Source: DASQWP01 sp050697555
GTDB lineage: Bacteria > Actinomycetota > Thermoleophilia > Gaiellales > Gaiellaceae
DNA length: 11,177 nt
Assembly (NCBI GenBank): GCA_050697555.1
Contig: JBOHAD010000074.1
Span: forward strand, 1 to 11,177
Reading direction: 5' to 3'
Positions 5,921-11,177 of this stretch are shown piece after piece (position 1 is the first letter of the stretch; the number at the start of each line of letters is the position of its first letter). The position numbers were made by a program, and so were the translations under genes. The notes under the pieces were generated by a model. The model saw nothing but the letters and a program-made list of their open reading frames with translations, did not search any database and had not been told where the DNA came from.

Positions 5921-7180
5921 ATGGATCTGGGCTCGGTCAACCGCGGAGGCTTCCTCTGGACGCTCGCTCTGCCGACGTTCGCGCTCGCGCTCGCCATGAG
6001 CGTGCTGACGACGTATGCGCCGCTCCTCCTCGGCGAGGCGACCTCCTCGGCGAGCGCGATCGGGCTCGCGATCGGGGCCGAGGGCCTCTTCGCGCTCTTC
6101 CTTCCACTCCTCGTCGGCTCGCTCTCCGACCGCACGTCGACGCGCCTCGGTCGGCGGCTGCCGTACGCGGCTCTCGCGGCGCCGCTGCTCGTGCTGCCGC
6201 TCGTCGTGCTGCCGTTCGCCGGCTCGTACGCGCAGACGTTCGCGCTCGTCTCCCTCTTCTACGTCGGCTACTTCGTCTACTACCCGCCCTACCAGGCGCT
6301 CTTCGCCGAGCTCGTCCCCGCGAGCCATCAGGGTCGCGCGCAGGGTGCGCAGGGCGTCATGCGCGGCCTGGGCCTGGGCGCGGCGCTCGTCGTCGGCGGG
6401 GTCTTCCTCTCCGTGTGGACGCCCCTCCCCTTCGTGCTCGCGGCTGCGGCCTTCCTGCTCGCCACGGCGGCTCTCTTCCGCGAGGTGCGCGGGCGGGAGG
6501 ACGTCGGCGCCCCCTCTGCGGCCGCGGCGCCGGGCGTGCTCCAGCTCGTGCGCGGACGGCCCGATCTCCGCGCCTTCGTCCTCGCGAACGCGCTCTGGGA
6601 ACTCTCTTTCATGGGCCTCAAGACCTTCATCGTCCTCTACGTCGTCAAGGGCCTCGGCGAGTCGGTGGGAACGGCCTCCGCGGTCATCGGCGTCGTTGCC
6701 GCGGCGTATGTCGTCGCCTCCGCCGCAGCAGGCCGCCTCGCCGATCGCATGGGAGCGATCCCGCTCATGCGAGTGGCGCTCTGGGTCTACGGCGTCGGGC
6801 TCCTCCTCGGAGCCGGTCTCTCCTCGCTCGGCCCGCTCGTCGCCGGCCTGCCTGTCGTCGCCCTCGCGGGGGCGGTCGTCATGACGCTGCCGTATGTCCT
6901 GCTCGTACGCATGACGCCCGCCGGCGCCGAAGGGGCGACCTCTGGCCTCTTCAGCTTCTCGCGCGCGCTCGGCGCCTCGCTCGGTCCAATCGTCGTCGGC
7001 GTCTCGCTCGACGTGCTCGGGCCGCTGTTCCCGGCGACTCACGGCTACGGCGCGATGTGGCTCGCCGTCGGACTGCCCATCCTCCTCTCCGTGCCGCTCC
7101 TGTCACGGCTCGAGAGGGACGAGGTGGAGGCGGCGCCCGCCGTCCCGTCCGCCCAGGACGAGCTCGCGCTGGCGGCCTAG
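5921..7180 (+). CDS. MFS transporter, SLC45/GPH-like
   Basis: 419 residues, almost entirely hydrophobic, with the 12-helix layout of the major facilitator superfamily. The loop between helices 2 and 3 carries the family motif G66-x3-D70-R-x5-G77-R-R (GSLSDRTSTRLGRRLPY), a form typical of the SLC45 and GPH sugar-transporter branches, and YPPYQALFAELVP (121-133) fits the same branch. The second half repeats the motif as G271-RLAD-R-M-G278. A charged cytoplasmic loop near 186-215 separates the halves. Function: cation-coupled import or export of a small solute, possibly a sugar; the substrate is not inferable. I chose ATG 5921; in-frame GTG 5900 would add seven polar residues, and neither has a strong ribosome binding site. 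The 219 bases upstream hold only the doubtful minus-strand frame and no clear promoter. A hairpin 55 bases downstream may end the transcript. Confidence 0.9.
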   Translation: MDLGSVNRGGFLWTLALPTFALALAMSVLTTYAPLLLGEATSSASAIGLAIGAEGLFALFLPLLVGSLSDRTSTRLGRRLPYAALAAPLLVLPLVVLPFAGSYAQTFALVSLFYVGYFVYYPPYQALFAELVPASHQGRAQGAQGVMRGLGLGAALVVGGVFLSVWTPLPFVLAAAAFLLATAALFREVRGREDVGAPSAAAAPGVLQLVRGRPDLRAFVLANALWELSFMGLKTFIVLYVVKGLGESVGTASAVIGVVAAAYVVASAAAGRLADRMGAIPLMRVALWVYGVGLLLGAGLSSLGPLVAGLPVVALAGAVVMTLPYVLLVRMTPAGAEGATSGLFSFSRALGASLGPIVVGVSLDVLGPLFPATHGYGAMWLAVGLPILLSVPLLSRLERDEVEAAPAVPSAQDELALAA

Positions 7181-7223
7181 CACTTCACTCAAGTCGAGAG
7201 GTTTTCGGGAGGCGACGCCTGTG

Positions 7224-7229
7224 GATAAT
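7224..7229 (+). promoter_or_regulatory. Possible -10 element (GATAAT)
   Basis: GATAAT matches TATAAT at 5 of 6 in an otherwise GC-rich spacer. Transcription would begin at about 7236, exactly at the base of the following hairpin. No good -35 is seen 17 bases upstream (GTTTTC at 7201-7206), so this could be chance. Confidence 0.25.
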
Positions 7230-7235
7230 GCGGCC

Positions 7236-7282
7236 GAGAGGCGGAGCCTTGTGCGGCGGGGTTCCGCCTCTCTTCGGAGAGG
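7236..7282 (+). terminator. Two overlapping, mutually exclusive hairpins in the MFS-YjbR spacer
   Basis: Stem A: GAGAGGCGGAGCC (7236-7248) pairs with GGTTCCGCCTCTC (7260-7272), 13 pairs with one G-U. Stem B: CCTCTC (7267-7272) pairs with GAGAGG (7277-7282) around a UUCG tetraloop, among the most stable small hairpins. Both stems need CCTCTC 7267-7272, so only one can form. No uridine tract follows. Position fits a terminator for the MFS gene, or a leader element or short RNA. The rest of the 262-base spacer holds a 12-base palindrome (7340-7351) and an AT-rich patch (7391-7405), and no convincing gene. Confidence 0.4.
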
Positions 7283-7429
7283 GTCGCGAGCCGGGGGGAG
7301 AGATCCGGGAGTCTGCGGCCAACTCCTCAGAGACACCCCGGCCCGCGGGCCAGAGGGTACGCCTCGCGAGTTCCGCGCCCACCGGGGCCGATTGAAATTT
7401 GCAAACTCTTCACATCTCTCCACGCCCGC

Positions 7430-7435
7430 TAGATT
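7430..7435 (+). promoter_or_regulatory. -10 element of a probable leaderless YjbR-family transcript
   Basis: TAGATT (4 of 6 to TATAAT, including the key A2 and T6) ends 7 bases before ATG 7443, so transcription would start at the A of the start codon. The gene has no ribosome binding site, which agrees with leaderless expression. The upstream patch at 7391-7414 is AT-rich but no -35 is at ideal spacing. Confidence 0.45.
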
Positions 7436-7442
7436 GCGCGGG

Positions 7443-7808
7443 ATGCCGCGCCTCGACGATCTCGCTGAGGAGCTCCGCCGCCTCGCGCTCTCGCTGCCGG
7501 AGACGTACGAGGACGAGCCGTGGGGCCATCCCGTCTTCAAGGTCGGGGAGAACCGCATGTTCGCCTCGATGTCGCTGGCGGAGGAGGCGGTCCTCCTCAC
7601 CGTGAAGCTCACGCCGGAAGAGCGGGAGATGGCCCAACTCCTTCCGTACGTGAGCACGGCGCGCTACGTGGGCCGCTACGGCTGGATCACGGCCGAGGTC
7701 GCCGACGAGGAGTCGCTCGACTGCGCCCTCGAGTGGCTCCGCGAGAGCTACTGGCTCAAGGCGCCCCCGCACTTGAAGAGCGCGGTCGAGGGCGACGTGG
7801 AGATCTAG
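7443..7808 (+). CDS. MmcQ/YjbR family (DUF419) protein
   Basis: 121 residues, the normal size for the family. Recognisable landmarks are LALSLPETYEDEPWGHPVFKVG (15-36; the LPxTxExxPWGHPxFKV block), FASMS (40-44), the middle segment VKLTPEE (54-60), YVGRYGWITAEV (75-86), and a final helix with LRESYWLKAP (99-108). The family has a fold related to small double-wing DNA-binding proteins (CyaY-like); its members are widespread and mostly uncharacterised, so no molecular function should be assigned. ATG 7443 is the family start and is preceded by a -10 at leaderless distance. The gene stands alone on the plus strand and ends convergently with the lipoprotein gene: the two stop codons share the palindrome CTAG at 7805-7808. 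Confidence 0.88.
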   Translation: MPRLDDLAEELRRLALSLPETYEDEPWGHPVFKVGENRMFASMSLAEEAVLLTVKLTPEEREMAQLLPYVSTARYVGRYGWITAEVADEESLDCALEWLRESYWLKAPPHLKSAVEGDVEI

Positions 7809-8137
7809 CAGCCGCCGCGCCCGACATCGCCGCCCGGTCCCCTGTACAAGCGTGTCTCCGAGCCGACCGTGGCCGAGACGCAGTAGGTCTCGCCCTGGAT
7901 CGCGAGGTAGACCACGGGGAGGGTCTGGTCGTAGGTCGCCCGCAGCCCCTCGACCGTCGCGCCCGCGTACGTGCCGTTGTCTGCGTAGTACGCCTCGATC
8001 GCCGGCACGACTCGACGCACGGTCGCCGCGGCCTCGTCAGCGTCGCTCGCACCCGCGGAGCCGCCCAGCCTTGGGCCGAAGAGGCAGCCGGGAAGGAGCA
8101 GAACGGCGGCGACGGCGGGGAGCAGCCGGGTGGGCAT
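7805..8137 (-). CDS. Small lipoprotein with a pilin-like C-terminal domain
   Basis: 110 residues. The N-terminus is a lipoprotein signal: two positively charged-to-polar residues, a hydrophobic stretch (5-15) and the lipobox LPGC with C18 as the lipidated residue; proline at -2 is not ideal. A low-complexity Gly/Ala/Ser linker (25-38) leads to a domain (about 39-110) of the type found after the helix of type IV pilins and pseudopilins: VRRVVPAIEAYYADNGTYAG, then a Tyr-rich strand, C86 (ETYCVSATV) and the closing GPGG...GGC with C110, a probable disulfide with C86. It should be anchored outside the cytoplasmic membrane. Start ATG 8137 has GAGGG only two bases upstream, so initiation is uncertain. 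It is the last gene of a minus-strand group and ends on the shared CTAG with the YjbR gene. Confidence 0.75.
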   Translation of the reverse strand: MPTRLLPAVAAVLLLPGCLFGPRLGGSAGASDADEAAATVRRVVPAIEAYYADNGTYAGATVEGLRATYDQTLPVVYLAIQGETYCVSATVGSETRLYRGPGGDVGRGGC

Positions 8138-8169
8138 GCCCTCGCTATCGGCGTCGCGGGAAGACTCAC

Positions 8170-8397
8170 TTAGCGCTCGCGATTGCGGGGATGGTTCCGC
8201 GCCTGCCGCTCGTTCCCGCGCTTGAAGTTGCCGGTCGCCCGTGCCATGACCAGCTGCGGGTCGTCGCGCTCGACGTCCTCGAGGAAGCGAGTGGCCGCCG
8301 CGCCACGGAGGACTGTCGCCTTCGTACCCCGGGGCGTGACGAGAACCTCGTCACCGCGCGTCGCGAACGCGAAATCCTCCGCTCTGCCGCTTCCCAC
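8170..8397 (-). CDS. Conserved hypothetical small basic-tailed protein (75 aa)
   Basis: 75 residues. The N-terminal part reads as short strands (EDFAFATRGDEVLVTPRGTKATVLRG in pieces, 7-32), followed by a helix AAATRFLEDVERDDPQLVMARATG (33-56) and a strongly basic end, NFKRGNERQARNHPRNRER. I recall small actinobacterial proteins with the same order of motifs (LRG..A..FL.dVe..DpQ..MAR.TGN.KRGNER), uncharacterised to my knowledge. The basic tail suggests nucleic acid or ribosome contact, which is inference. The start is GTG 8397 with AGAGAGG upstream (4-5 bases spacing). It follows the 40-residue acidic ORF by 10 bases and precedes the lipoprotein gene by 32 bases, so the three form a probable operon divergent from thrS. 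Confidence 0.75.
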   Translation of the reverse strand: MGSGRAEDFAFATRGDEVLVTPRGTKATVLRGAAATRFLEDVERDDPQLVMARATGNFKRGNERQARNHPRNRER

Positions 8398-8407
8398 GAG
8401 GCCTCTC

Positions 8408-8530
8408 TTAGTCCGCGCTCGGGATGTCGTCCGCGTCGCCGCCGTTCTCGCGCTCCGGGTTCGGAACCGGCGGGCCTTCTTCCGTCCGCTCGGGGCTTTG
8501 CTCCGAGGGCTGCTGAGTATTCTCTTCCAT
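8408..8530 (-). CDS. Small acidic, proline-rich disordered protein (40 aa)
   Basis: 40 residues dominated by Glu, Asp, Pro, Gln, Ser and Gly (it begins MEENTQQPSEQSPERTEEG and ends DADDIPSAD) with no hydrophobic core, so probably intrinsically disordered. It lies 10 bases ahead of the 75-residue gene, whose ribosome binding site sits just after this stop codon, which supports an operon. The start could be ATG 8530, leaving one base between its start codon and the divergent thrS GTG, or ATG 8542, which would overlap thrS. Codon third positions are mostly G/C but less so than in neighbours. No family is recognised. An acidic partner for the basic-tailed protein encoded next to it is possible but untested. 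Confidence 0.5.
   Translation of the reverse strand: MEENTQQPSEQSPERTEEGPPVPNPERENGGDADDIPSAD
8518..8523 (+). promoter_or_regulatory. -10 element for leaderless thrS transcription
   Basis: TATTCT (4 of 6, with T1, A2 and T6 kept) ends 8 bases before the GTG start of thrS. There is no Shine-Dalgarno sequence in front of the GTG. A leaderless thrS leaves no room for a T-box or other 5' regulatory RNA. The -35 region (around CTTTGC, 8496-8501) is weak. The element lies within the start of the divergent acidic ORF. Confidence 0.45.
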
Positions 8531-8531
8531 C

Positions 8532-10427
8532 GTGCGCGTCATTCTTCCCGATAGCTCGGAGCTGGAGCTCCCGGAAGGGGCAACGGGCCTCGAGGCGGCG
8601 CGCGCGATCGGCCCGAAGCTCGCAGAGCAGGCCGTTCTCGTGCGCGCGAACGGCTCGGTCCGCGACCTGCGCCTGCCCCTGGAGGACGGGGAGCGCATCC
8701 ACATCCTGACGACGCGCGACCGCCAGGACCCCGACGCGCTCTACGTGCTCCGCCACTCCGCCGCCCACCTGCTGGCGGAGGCCGCGCGTCGACTCTACCC
8801 CGGCACGAAGGTGGCGATCGGCCCTCCGATCGAGAACGGGTTCTACTACGACTTCGAGTTCCCCGAACCGATCTCGGAGGAGGATCTCGGGCGCCTCGAG
8901 GCGGAGATCGACCGGGAGATCGAAGAGGGTCGCGAATGGGAGCGCTTCGAGGTTTCCCGCGAGGAGGCGCGTGAGCGCTTCCTCGCGGAGGGAGAGCCCT
9001 ACAAGGTCGAGCTGGTCGACACGGCGGAGGGTGGCATCTCCTTCTACAAGCAGGGCGACTTCGTCGACCTCTGCCGGGGCCCGCACCTCCAGAACGCCGT
9101 CCCGATTCGGGCGGTCAAGCTCCTCTCGCTCGCCGGCGCCTACTGGCGCGGGGACGAGACGAAGCCTCAGCTCACGCGCGTCTACGGGACGGCGTTCTAC
9201 GACCCCGAGGACCTCGAGGCGCATCTGCACCGGCTGGAGGAGGCGAGACGGCGCGACCATCGCAGGCTGGGACGGGAGCTCGATCTCTTCCACTTCGACG
9301 AGCACTCGCCGGGCTCTCCGCTCTGGCACCCGAAGGGGATGGCCGTCTTCAACGAGCTGGAAGCTCTTCGCCGCCGCGAGAACGCGCGCCGCGGCTACCT
9401 CGAGGTCAAGACGCCGCTCATCTACGACAAGCAGCTCTGGGAGACCTCGGGTCACTGGGAGAAGTTCCGCGAGGACATGTTCCTGATCCCGAGCGAGGAC
9501 GGGCCCACCTACGGCATGAAGCCGATGAACTGCCCCGGTCACATGCTGCTCTTCGGGAGCGGCCTCCGCAGCTATCGCGAGCTGCCGATGCGCTTGGCGG
9601 AGGCGGCGGCTCTGCACCGCAACGAGCGCGCCGGCACTCTCCACGGGCTCCTCCGTGTGCGGCACGTGACGCAGGACGACGCGCACATCTTCTGCACGCC
9701 CGAGCAGGTCGAGGAGGAGATCTTCGGCTGCCTGGAGTACGGGTTCTTCATCTACGAGCTCTTCGGGCTCCGGACGCTGACGGAGCTGTCCACCCGTCCG
9801 GAGAACAGGCTCGGAACGGACGAGCAGTGGGACGAGGCGGAAGCCGCCCTGGCCCGTGCGCTCGAGCGGCGCGCCATCGAGCACACGGTGAATCCCGGCG
9901 AGGGGGCCTTCTACGGGCCCAAGATCGATCTCCACCTGCAGGACTCGCTGGGCCGGAAGTGGCAATGCGGCACGATTCAGCTCGACTTCCAGATGCCGGC
10001 GCGCTTCGGTCTCACGTACGTGGGCGCCGACAACACGGAGCACACGCCGATCGTCGTCCACAGGACGCTGTTCGGCTCGCTCGAGCGCTTCATCGGGATC
10101 CTGATCGAGCACACCGCCGGCGATCTCCCGGTCTGGCTCGCGCCCGAGCAGGTGCGGATCCTGCCCGTCCGCGACGACCATCGGGCGCCGGCCGCCTCGC
10201 TCGCCGAAGAGCTCCGCGCCGACGGCGTCCGCGCCGACGTCGACGAGCGCGAGGAGACGCTCGGAAAGCGCATCCGCGACGCGGAGCTGGAGAAGATCCC
10301 TTACGTCGCCGTCTGGGGCGACCGGGAATCGCGCGAGTCCGTGTCGATTCGGAAACGCGGCGGTGAACAGTTGGAGCTCTCGGCCGACGCCCTCCTGGAA
10401 GAGCTCCGAGCCGCTGCTAAGCTGTAG
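8532..10427 (+). CDS. thrS: Threonyl-tRNA synthetase
   Basis: 631 residues, close to the E. coli enzyme in length. It charges tRNA-Thr with threonine using ATP in the cytoplasm. Domains in order: TGS (1-~60); editing/SAD domain (~65-235) with the H75-x3-H79 and C181-x3-H185 pairs that clear mis-charged serine; class II catalytic core (~245-530); and anticodon-binding domain (~535-631). The threonine-sensing zinc ligands are C334 (NCPGHMLLF), H385 (DDAHIFC) and H510 (VVHRTLFGSLERF); motif 2 is HGLLRVRHVTQDD and motif 3 begins R511. All catalytic and editing residues are present. The start GTG 8532 gives the family N-terminus (MRVILPDSSELELPEG). The stop TAG 10425-10427 is followed four bases later by a putative antiterminator arm that belongs to the infC leader. 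Confidence 0.97.
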   Translation: MRVILPDSSELELPEGATGLEAARAIGPKLAEQAVLVRANGSVRDLRLPLEDGERIHILTTRDRQDPDALYVLRHSAAHLLAEAARRLYPGTKVAIGPPIENGFYYDFEFPEPISEEDLGRLEAEIDREIEEGREWERFEVSREEARERFLAEGEPYKVELVDTAEGGISFYKQGDFVDLCRGPHLQNAVPIRAVKLLSLAGAYWRGDETKPQLTRVYGTAFYDPEDLEAHLHRLEEARRRDHRRLGRELDLFHFDEHSPGSPLWHPKGMAVFNELEALRRRENARRGYLEVKTPLIYDKQLWETSGHWEKFREDMFLIPSEDGPTYGMKPMNCPGHMLLFGSGLRSYRELPMRLAEAAALHRNERAGTLHGLLRVRHVTQDDAHIFCTPEQVEEEIFGCLEYGFFIYELFGLRTLTELSTRPENRLGTDEQWDEAEAALARALERRAIEHTVNPGEGAFYGPKIDLHLQDSLGRKWQCGTIQLDFQMPARFGLTYVGADNTEHTPIVVHRTLFGSLERFIGILIEHTAGDLPVWLAPEQVRILPVRDDHRAPAASLAEELRADGVRADVDEREETLGKRIRDAELEKIPYVAVWGDRESRESVSIRKRGGEQLELSADALLEELRAAAKL

Positions 10428-10430
10428 GGC

Positions 10431-10441
10431 CTGCAAGCAGG
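10431..10441 (+). promoter_or_regulatory. Candidate antiterminator arm of the infC leader
   Basis: CTGCAAGCAGG (10431-10441) can pair with CCTGCGTGCAG (10512-10522) at 10 of 11 positions; the one mismatch is A10436 with G10517. Its partner covers the loop and 3' arm of the terminator hairpin, so the two pairings exclude each other. The arm starts 4 bases after the thrS stop codon, under the footprint of a terminating ribosome. A competing local fold (CCTG caag CAGG) is weak. Confidence 0.4.
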
Positions 10442-10506
10442 AGCGCGTTTCCTCACCTCCCGAGCCGCCGGCTCCGCGGGGGTTCAACCGAATCGGGGAA
10501 TTGACG

Positions 10507-10534
10507 AGCTGCCTGCGTGCAGCTTTTCGTTTGT
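10507..10534 (+). terminator. Intrinsic terminator / attenuator upstream of infC
   Basis: AGCTGC (10507-10512) and GCAGCT (10519-10524) form a perfect 6-pair stem with loop CTGCGT, followed directly by a uridine-rich run, TTTTCGTTTGT. It is the only classical hairpin plus T-tract in the window. It lies after thrS and just upstream of the ribosome binding site of infC, the position of a leader attenuator rather than an operon end. An alternative reading of TTGACG (10501-10506) as a -35 gives TTTTCG as the -10 at 17 bases, which is poor. Confidence 0.6.
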
Positions 10535-10536
10535 CT

Positions 10537-10545
10537 AGGAGGAGG
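10537..10545 (+). promoter_or_regulatory. Strong Shine-Dalgarno sequence, unusually far from infC
   Basis: AGGAGGAGG is the strongest ribosome binding site in the window, yet the infC GTG begins 26 bases after it. No ATG, GTG or TTG occurs between them in the infC frame. In another frame, TTG 10558 or GTG 10561 opens a 4-5 codon frame ending at TGA 10573-10575, overlapping the infC GTG 10572. Confidence 0.6.
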
Positions 10546-10571
10546 AAGCAGCACAACTTGGTGACGTTTCA

Positions 10572-11153
10572 GTGAGGCCGCGGCGCAGGTTCGACCAGTC
10601 CCGGCCGCCCCAGGACACGACCCGGATCAACGAGGCGATCCGGGTGCCGCGCGTCAGGCTGGTCGACTCGGATGGGTCGCAGGTCGGGATCAAGCCGACG
10701 GCCGAGGCGCTCGAGTACGCGTACTCGAAGAACCTCGACCTCGTCGAGGTGGCCGCCAACGCCGACCCGCCGGTCTGCCGGATCATGGACTACGGCAAGT
10801 ACAAGTACGAGCAGGAGCAGAAGGCCAAGACCGCCCGCAAGCATCAGTCGCAGATCCAGGTCAAGGAGATCAAGTTCCGCCCCAAGATCGGGGTCCACGA
10901 CTACGAGACGAAGAGGGGTCACGTCATGCGCTTCCTGAACGCGCGCGCGAAGGTGAAGGTGACGATCATGTTCCGGGGCCGCGAGCAGACGCATCCCGAA
11001 CGGGGCCGCGACCTGCTCATGCGCCTCGCCGACGACGTGAAGGATCTCGGCGAGATCGAGTCGCCGCCCCTCCAGGACGGGCGCAACATGGTCATGGTGC
11101 TCGCGCCGCACAGGAACGTCGGACGAGAGGTGGGAGCAGCGCAAAGTGCCTAA
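10572..11153 (+). CDS. infC: Translation initiation factor IF-3
   Basis: 193 residues. IF-3 binds the 30S subunit, blocks premature 50S joining and proofreads the start codon. The N-domain (about 18-88) has INEAIRVPRVRLVDSDGSQVGI and the signature CRIMDYGKYKYEQEQK; the linker is Lys-rich (84-97). The C-domain (about 95-181) has KEIKFRPKIGVHDYETK, an RNA-binding strand VKVTIMFRGRE, and ends with GRNMVMVLAPHR. Length and layout are normal. GTG 10572 is the only usable start before the conserved INE segment and gives a basic N-terminal extension (MRPRRRFDQ); E. coli infC also has a rare start (AUU), the basis of its autoregulation. The upstream terminator, antiterminator arm and distant ribosome binding site suggest control at both transcription and translation. 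The stop overlaps the start of rpmI by 8 bases. Confidence 0.96.
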   Translation: MRPRRRFDQSRPPQDTTRINEAIRVPRVRLVDSDGSQVGIKPTAEALEYAYSKNLDLVEVAANADPPVCRIMDYGKYKYEQEQKAKTARKHQSQIQVKEIKFRPKIGVHDYETKRGHVMRFLNARAKVKVTIMFRGREQTHPERGRDLLMRLADDVKDLGEIESPPLQDGRNMVMVLAPHRNVGREVGAAQSA

Positions 11154-11177
11154 GCAGAAGACGAACTCCGCAGCGAA
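11146..11177 (+). CDS. rpmI: Ribosomal protein L35 (bL35), N-terminal start only (truncated by window)
   Basis: Ten complete codons are visible from GTG 11146, reading MPKQKTNSAA, the family start (MPKxKTxxAA). It encodes a small protein of the large ribosomal subunit. GGGAG about 10 bases upstream is its ribosome binding site, inside the end of infC; the 8-base overlap with infC implies coupled translation. The infC-rpmI order is the usual one and rplT is expected next, beyond the window. Confidence 0.93.
   Translation, partial: MPKQKTNSAA

Noticed and set aside
4874..7042. A 722-codon open frame on the minus strand opposite the NarL regulator and MFS gene
   Set aside because: Its composition (runs of Arg, Glu, Asp, His) is what reverse-complemented membrane-protein codons give, and it crosses two well-supported plus-strand genes.
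7340..7351. The 12-base palindrome GGCCCGCGGGCC
   Set aside because: Short G/C palindromes are expected often at this base composition, and there is no loop or repeat partner to support a function.
9642..9690. ThrRS motif 2 reads RVRHVTQDD rather than the RVRGFTQDD of E. coli
   Set aside because: The catalytic Arg, Gln and zinc His are kept; I believe similar variants occur in other bacterial ThrRS, so it is probably ordinary lineage variation.
10501..10529. TTGACG with 17 bases spacing as an infC promoter
   Set aside because: The matching -10 would be TTTTCG, which is poor, and the stretch is better explained as a terminator stem with its T-run.
8166..10556. A nearly 800-codon open frame on the minus strand opposite thrS
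   Set aside because: It is an Arg/Glu/Leu-rich antisense shadow in high-GC DNA; the plus strand encodes a complete threonyl-tRNA synthetase with every catalytic residue. Only the separate small minus-strand genes in 7805-8530, in their own frames, are supported.

Overview
The window is a piece of a high-GC chromosome with dense short operons, many GTG/TTG starts and strong G/C preference at third codon positions. Gene content (Actinobacteria-type arsenate reductase, DesK/LiaS-like kinase, YjbR-family protein, TGNFKRGNER-type small protein, thrS-infC-rpmI order) suggests an actinobacterium, most like the Thermoleophilia (Gaiellales/Solirubrobacterales). The family level is inference from remembered protein resemblance, not a search. 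I see no mobile element, tRNA, rRNA or CRISPR.

Left part (1-1948). The tail of an OmpR/PhoB-type response regulator is followed, with a 4-base overlap, by a low-molecular-weight-phosphatase/arsenate reductase and then by a two-CBS-domain protein. The next intergenic stretch holds three 11-base direct repeats that look like actinobacterial PHO-box units, a -10 hexamer, a 9-codon open frame and a strong hairpin. After it comes a PHP-domain metal-dependent phosphoesterase. The parts fit a phosphate/arsenate-responsive neighbourhood.

Middle part (1956-7808). A promoter leads into a three-gene signalling operon: a stand-alone receiver, an 829-residue membrane histidine kinase (about eight membrane segments, two PAS domains, HisKA_3 and HATPase) and a NarL/FixJ-type regulator that starts inside the end of the kinase gene. 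A foldable RNA element and a 39-residue single-span membrane protein follow, then a tiny minus-strand frame, an MFS/SLC45-like transporter, a 262-base spacer with competing hairpins, and an apparently leaderless YjbR/MmcQ-family gene.

Right part (7805-11177). A minus-strand group (acidic 40-residue protein, conserved 75-residue basic-tailed protein, pilin-like lipoprotein) runs away from thrS and ends convergently with the YjbR gene on a shared CTAG. The plus strand carries thrS (apparently leaderless), infC and the start of rpmI, the classic translation cluster. The thrS-infC gap holds a good intrinsic terminator with a matching antiterminator arm just after the thrS stop codon, so it looks like a transcription attenuator.

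No large unknown defence or biosynthetic system is visible. What deserves attention is at small scale: the PHO-box/hairpin unit, the infC attenuator, the structured leader of the 39-residue protein, the two-state hairpin before the YjbR gene, and several very small genes.
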